Shown here piece after piece: positions 48,023-52,490 of a stretch of DNA of 52,490 nucleotides. How positions within the stretch are numbered: position 1 is the stretch's first letter; every line of letters begins with the position of its first letter. Under the pieces are notes generated by a model. It was not told the origin of the DNA, made no database searches, and saw nothing but the letters and a program-made list of their open reading frames with translations. The stretch covers positions 1 through 52,490 of the forward strand of contig JARLGI010000112.1 of the NCBI GenBank assembly GCA_031296115.1. The letters run 5' to 3'. The DNA comes from Acidobacteriota bacterium. GTDB taxonomy: Bacteria; Acidobacteriota; Terriglobia; Terriglobales; Acidobacteriaceae. The position numbers were made by a program, and so were the translations under genes.

Positions 48023-49972
48023 CTAAGGCGCAGTACCGTTTACCGCGTCCTGAATCTGAATGCCATTATCTTCCAGAGTGGTGCCGGTGGCCCGTTCCAG
48101 CTCCAACTTCGACTTCTGATAGGCGGTTGTGGCGTTCACCAGGTCCAGCTCGGCGACGGCGAGATCGCGCTGCGCAGTCAGGGTCTGGAAACTCGAGCCG
48201 GCTCCCAGTGCCTGTTCTTTCTGCATGATGGTAAACGTCTTCTCCGCCAGGTCGCGCGCTTTCCCGGCCGCCTGCACTCGCGCCTGGCCCTGCTGCAAAG
48301 CGTACTGGGCGTTGCGCACTTCGATGCGAATCTGTTTCTTCAACTGCTGCATGCGCAGCTCAGCCTGGCGATACTCCAACTCCGAGCGGTACTGGTCGGC
48401 CTTGGCCACACGATTGCGAATCGGGATGTTCAGGTTTACACCCACAAAATAGTCGGGCGACGAATTATTGAAAGCGTTGGTGAAGGCCCCGCCAAAGTCC
48501 GTCGGCAGAATCGTATTGTTGGTGGTGTAGTAGTACGGATTGGGTTCTCCCGCTAATCCCGTGCCGCCGTAGAAACCCACCACCGCGAGCGTCGGCAGCA
48601 GCGCATTCTTGGCGGCCTGGCGGCTGATCTGGCGGTTCTGCAAGTCAATCTGCGATTCCGACAATTCAGGACGATCGAGCAAGGCCTGCGAGATCAACTC
48701 CGGCAGCTGTTTCTGTGGGCCATTCTCCGCCACGTCGAGACGGTCGGTGGGGACGACCGCAATCGATTCGAGCGTAGGATCGTCAAGGTTCCTGGTCAAA
48801 GCGTTCTTGATCAACGATTCCTGCAATTGCAAGTTGGTCTTGGCGACAGTCAGGTCCTGGTCGCGTTTGGCAACCTCAGCTTCGGCCCGCAGCACATCCA
48901 TCGCGGGCACCGCTTCCAGTTGCAGTTGCTTCTTGGCATTGTCCAGGCTTTGCTGGGCGAAGGCGAAAGACTGTTCGTTGACCCGCTCTTCCTCATACGC
49001 GCTGACCAGGTCCCAGTAGATGTTGGCGATTTGCGTTACCGTCGCGACTACCTGGCTCTTGAACGCGATGTCGGAAATCTTCTTGTTGTTCCTGGCGATG
49101 CGCAGGTAGCGCAGATTGGGTGCCGTCCCAAAACCAGCCAGCAGTTGCTGCTGGAAGGTGACGCGATAATACGCTCCCAGCTGGGGACTAAGGCTGCCAT
49201 AGATACTGTTCGTGGTCTGGCGGTTGTTGTCCACTTCGAAGTTAAAGCTGGCTCCGGTGGGGAAGGCCTGCAGGTAGTTAAAGTTTGCCACGGTTGTGTT
49301 GAGGTGCAGCTGCGGAACGCCGTAAATTTGCAGGTTCGCCAGGGGCTGCGTCAGGTGCTCGACGCCGCTGGTGGCGCTGACCGTCGGATCGAACGAGGGC
49401 ACTACGGTCCCAATGCCCAGGGTGGACTGCACCAGGCCGGCGGCTCCCGCTCCCGCTCCTCCCGCTCCTCCCGTGGTGCCGCCCGCTCCCGCCCCGGGAG
49501 CGCCCGTTCCAAAACCGCCGACGCCTCCACCCGGTGTGCCCTGTACCACGCCGGTATTCACGCCACGGAACGACGCGCCGGCTTTGGTACGCAGGATGTC
49601 GGTGTCGGCAATGGGCAGGTTGTAGCGCGCAATTGCCAGATCAATGTTGTTCTCTAGGGCCAGCGCGATTGCATCTTGCAGCGAGATGTACAGCTTTCCC
49701 TCGCGGATCAGGTGCTCAATGCGCGGCGAGTTCGCCAGGTCAGGTTCTGGCACCGTGCTGGGCGCGTAGGCGTCGAACGGGTTGCGCGAGTGAGGAATGC
49801 GCAGATTTGCCGGTGTATGAATGTTCAATGATCGAACTGCCTGCGGCGCTGGCGCATCGGGTATCTGCTCAGGAGCTTGAGCGGCAGGCGCGGCCGTCTG
49901 AGCTTCCGAGCTCACCAGCAAGAGGTATAGGAGAAAAGCGATAACCGGCGAACGCGAAACTCGTGGCATCAT
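48023..49972 (-). CDS. TolC-family outer-membrane efflux protein
   Basis: 649 residues. Signal peptide (about 8-25), an N-terminal proline-rich part, then two OEP repeats forming the TolC trimer: PISLQDAIALALENN and, in the second half, VNEQSFAFAQQSLDNAKK, LDDPTLE and EQALGAGSSFQTLTAQRDLAVAELDL. Between residues about 155-190 there is an unusual Gly/Ala-rich insert (GTPGGGVGGFG... GAGAGG). The start overlaps the upstream ATPase stop by ATGA. It is the outer-membrane exit duct of a tripartite efflux system; no fusion protein or permease is encoded near. Confidence 0.93.
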   Translation of the reverse strand: MMPRVSRSPVIAFLLYLLLVSSEAQTAAPAAQAPEQIPDAPAPQAVRSLNIHTPANLRIPHSRNPFDAYAPSTVPEPDLANSPRIEHLIREGKLYISLQDAIALALENNIDLAIARYNLPIADTDILRTKAGASFRGVNTGVVQGTPGGGVGGFGTGAPGAGAGGTTGGAGGAGAGAAGLVQSTLGIGTVVPSFDPTVSATSGVEHLTQPLANLQIYGVPQLHLNTTVANFNYLQAFPTGASFNFEVDNNRQTTNSIYGSLSPQLGAYYRVTFQQQLLAGFGTAPNLRYLRIARNNKKISDIAFKSQVVATVTQIANIYWDLVSAYEEERVNEQSFAFAQQSLDNAKKQLQLEAVPAMDVLRAEAEVAKRDQDLTVAKTNLQLQESLIKNALTRNLDDPTLESIAVVPTDRLDVAENGPQKQLPELISQALLDRPELSESQIDLQNRQISRQAAKNALLPTLAVVGFYGGTGLAGEPNPYYYTTNNTILPTDFGGAFTNAFNNSSPDYFVGVNLNIPIRNRVAKADQYRSELEYRQAELRMQQLKKQIRIEVRNAQYALQQGQARVQAAGKARDLAEKTFTIMQKEQALGAGSSFQTLTAQRDLAVAELDLVNATTAYQKSKLELERATGTTLEDNGIQIQDAVNGTAP

Positions 49973-50679
49973 GAGCGAATAGCCTCCCCACTTTCGGCCA
50001 AAGCCGGATTGGCAGTGTCGCCGATGATCCAGCCGTCGCGCATTTGAATGGTGCGCGTTCCGTACGACGCATTCACCTCGGAGTGCGTGACCTGCACGAT
50101 GGTCGTGCCTTCTCGATTCAACGCGCTGAACAACTCCATGATTTCCCTGGCCTGGCTGGAGTGCAGGTTGCCTGTCGGTTCGTCCGCCAAAAGCAATGCG
50201 GGCTTGTGGATCACCGCGCGCGCAACGCCCACCAGTTGCTGCTGTCCACCGGAAAGCTGGCTGGGGTAAAGGTCCTTCTTGGCGACGATCTGAAAGTGGT
50301 CCAGCGCCTCGGCCACCATCGCCTGTCGTTCGCTGCGCGGAATGTCTTTGTACGCAAGAGGCAGGTCGATGTTTTCCTGGACGGTCAGGTCGTCCAGCAG
50401 GTGGTAACTCTGAAAGACCATTCCCATGTTGCGCTTGGCGATCTCACTGCGGTCCTTGCGCTTCATCTCGTGGACAGGGTCGTCTTTGAACCAGTACTCG
50501 CCCGCCCATTGGTCATCCAGCAACGCCAGCACATTCAGGAGGGAAGACTTGCCGGCCCCGGACGGTCCCATGATGGTGACGAATTCGCCCTCCTGGATGA
50601 TGAGCTCGATGCGCCGCAGCACCCAGGTTTGCCCCGCTCCGTTCTTATAACTGCGTTCGACGTTCTTGAGTCGGATCAT
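49969..50679 (-). CDS. MacB/LolD-type ABC ATPase (second copy)
   Basis: 236 residues from the MIRLKNVERSYKNG start; a longer form has a poor N-terminus. Walker A GPSGAGKS, Q-loop FQSYHLL, signature LSGGQQQL, Walker B LLLADEPTGNL, and the T-H-S switch. It would power a MacB-like permease moving drugs or lipoproteins from the inner membrane. The last bases overlap the TolC start. A heptamer repeat array lies just upstream. Confidence 0.9.
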   Translation of the reverse strand: MIRLKNVERSYKNGAGQTWVLRRIELIIQEGEFVTIMGPSGAGKSSLLNVLALLDDQWAGEYWFKDDPVHEMKRKDRSEIAKRNMGMVFQSYHLLDDLTVQENIDLPLAYKDIPRSERQAMVAEALDHFQIVAKKDLYPSQLSGGQQQLVGVARAVIHKPALLLADEPTGNLHSSQAREIMELFSALNREGTTIVQVTHSEVNASYGTRTIQMRDGWIIGDTANPALAESGEAIRS

Positions 50680-50687
50680 GATAGTCA

Positions 50688-50720
50688 GCAACTCGCAACT
50701 GGCAATTAGCAACTAGCAAC
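50688..50720. repeat. Degenerate heptameric tandem repeat (GTTGCTA-like on the minus strand)
   Basis: About 4.7 copies of a 7-base unit (gcaactc, gcaactg, gcaatta, gcaacta, gcaac on the plus strand). It sits 9 bases upstream of the second ATPase start, so it could affect its expression by unit gain or loss. Confidence 0.6.
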
Positions 50721-50748
50721 CGCGACTTTGATTCCACCGCTCCGGTTT

Positions 50749-50967
50749 GTATCAGGGCACGACTTTAGTCGTGTCGGATCAGCATACTTTTGATTGTCAT
50801 CCCGAGGAGCGCGAAGGAGGTCGTAGTCGACCGACCGAGCGCGACCGAGGGATCTGCTTTATCACCCTTTCGAATCGTCTGCCAAGATGCAAATCCGCCG
50901 CCTGCAGGGGCCGAAGCCCGCAGAGTCTAAACTGCGGTATGGCACGACGAAAGTCGTGCCCTGATAC
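50749..50967. repeat. REPIN-like element with 25-bp inverted ends
   Basis: The left end (50749-50773) and the reverse complement of the right end (50943-50967) match at 24 of 25 bases. Each end contains an inner hairpin (CACGACTTTAGTCGTG; CACGACGAAAGTCGTG). The interior carries a 'gtcatcccgagg..cgagggatctgctt' stretch resembling dispersed sequences recalled from Acidobacteriota genomes. No transposase is within. The form fits a REP doublet or short MITE. Confidence 0.75.
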
Positions 50968-51029
50968 AAGGCTGGCCCGTGACGGCTCCGAAAATTTGCA
51001 GCGAAGCAACATAGGCCAAGCCCCAGGTA

Positions 51030-51056
51030 CTAAGCCAGTTGCCAGCTGCCTACTGC

Positions 51057-51061
<5 letters not shown>
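51030..51061. repeat. Degenerate heptamer-like tract at the end of the first ATPase gene
   Basis: The sequence gttgcca, gctgcct, actgctt, actgc reads as 7-base units with weak similarity, like the other two arrays of the locus. It overlaps the C-terminal codons and stop of the first ATPase gene. It is less regular than the others and may be partly chance. Confidence 0.35.
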
Positions 51062-51782
<721 letters not shown>

Positions 51783-51822
51783 AAGTGCTTCTCGCTCTTC
51801 TTGTTGGTGCAGCGTTCGTGGG

Positions 51823-51856
51823 TTCGCTCTTCGCTATTCGCTCCTCGCTCTTCGCC
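51823..51856. repeat. Heptameric tandem repeat (TTCGCTC-like)
   Basis: Units ttcgctc, ttcgcta, ttcgctc, ctcgctc, ttcgcca repeat every 7 bases. The array lies about 40 bases upstream of the first ATPase start codon, similar in place to the array in front of the second ATPase. Confidence 0.6.
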
Positions 51857-51934
51857 AGAGCGAGTCTTTGCCTTTCGATCGTCGTCAGCAAGCGTCAAAC
51901 CAAATCCAGAGACCCAGATCGTCTCCGGGCCGAG

Positions 51935-52088
51935 CGCCGTAGGCGCGATAGAGTTTAGCCCAGCGCTTCAAGCGCTGGGTGAGCTGTCAAGGGCGCGAGT
52001 GCCGTAGGCACGGCAGGAGCAAACTTCTCTGCCGTCCCTACAGGACTCAGCCAGACTTTCCAGCCTACCCAGGGCTCACGCCCTGGGC
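51935..52088. repeat. Cluster of REP-like hairpins
   Basis: Palindromes include CGAGCGCCGTAGGCGCGA (51941-51948 region), CCCAGCGCTTCAAGCGCTGGG (51959-51979), GTGCCGTAGGCACGGCAG (near 51998-52016), and CCCAGGGCTCACGCCCTGGG (52068-52087). The outer TTAGCCCAG at the left and CTGGGCTAAC at the right are inverted. This fills the gap between the ATPase and DUF1801 genes; no coding function is seen. Confidence 0.6.
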
Positions 52089-52106
52089 TAACACCAATTT
52101 CGCCGC

Positions 52107-52490
52107 TTAGGACCTCGCTTTCTTCGAAGGTTTCGACTTGCCAGAACTGTTGAGGGCGACCGCTTGGCGAACGAGCGCCTTGAAGGCGGACTCGTCAACT
52201 TCTTCTCCTTCGTGGATGTCGATCGCGCGGCGTACGTTTCCGTCGAGACTCGAGTTGAAGAGACGGGCCGAGTCCTTCAGAGACGCGCCCTTGGCGAAGG
52301 TAAGCTTCACGACATTCTTGTAGGATTCGCCAGTGCAGAGGATGCCGTCGTGCGACCAACTCGGAGTGCCCATCCACTTCCACTCCTCGACGACGTCCGG
52401 GTCTGCTTCCTGGATGAACTTGCGCATTCGGCTGAGGGTTTCCCCGCGCCAGTCCCCGAGTTCGGCGATTCTTTTCGAGATGAGCTCCGC
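52107..52490 (-). CDS. DUF1801 (YdhG-like) protein, 5' end outside window
   Basis: The frame continues to the right edge: [17 protein letters not shown] runs into [24 protein letters not shown] and later [24 protein letters not shown], matching the DUF1801 (PF08818-type) alpha/beta fold of unknown function. The C-terminus is a Lys/Ser-rich tail. The true start lies beyond the window, so the N-terminal ~20 or more residues are missing. Confidence 0.85.
   Translation of the reverse strand, partial: AELISKRIAELGDWRGETLSRMRKFIQEADPDVVEEWKWMGTPSWSHDGILCTGESYKNVVKLTFAKGASLKDSARLFNSSLDGNVRRAIDIHEGEEVDESAFKALVRQAVALNSSGKSKPSKKARS

Overview
The window looks like chromosomal DNA of an Acidobacteriota species, most likely a soil or sediment Terriglobia-type organism. 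This is an inference from gene content: paired secreted carboxypeptidase-regulatory-like (CarboxypepD_reg) proteins, an NtrC/NtrY-linked MacB-type ATPase and TolC efflux locus, many small secreted or membrane proteins of acidobacterial type, GC-rich third codon positions, and dispersed palindromic repeats. No rRNA or other phylogenetic marker is present to confirm it.

Layout. 1-3.4 kb is a decayed accessory patch: three small hypothetical ORFs, a degenerate tRNA-like sequence, a secreted Q-rich protein, an N-terminally truncated tyrosine integrase and an intact tRNA-Met. 3.5-6.5 kb holds a CsoR/RcnR-family metal-sensor repressor with a clear operator, an OprB-like porin, and two pseudogenes, one a pstS fragment with an in-frame amber codon. 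6.6-12.7 kb holds mfd, galU, a glutamate dehydrogenase-family gene interrupted by an in-frame TAG, and a small zinc-ribbon-like protein. 12.9-17.5 kb is a minus-strand operon: CxxC-bearing RsbRD-N-like protein, CoA-transferase, ferredoxin, and alpha and fused beta-gamma subunits of a 2-oxoacid:ferredoxin oxidoreductase. Two Crp-like sites 22 bp apart lie upstream. 17.8-23.5 kb holds ppk1 and the two CarboxypepD_reg proteins. 23.6-28.9 kb holds small membrane and secreted proteins, a CxxCH cysteine-rich membrane protein, a receiver-HATPase fusion and a membrane-anchored GcvH-like protein that lacks the lipoyl lysine. The last has a good sigma-54 promoter with an array of palindromic upstream sites. 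28.9-34.4 kb holds three tandem GT-C-like polytopic membrane proteins, one with a large internal deletion, and a UDP-glucose dehydrogenase remnant.

34.4-45.1 kb holds mostly housekeeping genes: an orphan OppD-type ATPase, a metallophosphoesterase and RNase HI in one operon, a TIGR01777 epimerase, rel (possibly leaderless), a truncated Rieske oxygenase, a secreted metallophosphoesterase, an endonuclease III-like protein with altered catalytic positions, and a C45-type NTN hydrolase. 45.2-51.8 kb is a minus-strand locus of two MacB/LolD-type ATPases, TolC, an NtrC-family regulator and an NtrY-type kinase. No permease or membrane-fusion gene is present. A REPIN-like 219-bp inverted-repeat element lies between the two ATPase genes. 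The right edge carries a DUF1801 gene that runs off the window.

The parts most worth a second look are the sigma-54-driven GcvH-like module with its UAS array, the Crp-site-controlled RsbRD/CoA-transferase/OFOR operon, the GT-C triplet with the internally deleted copy, the in-frame amber codon in the dehydrogenase, and the repeat-rich efflux locus that seems to have lost its permease.
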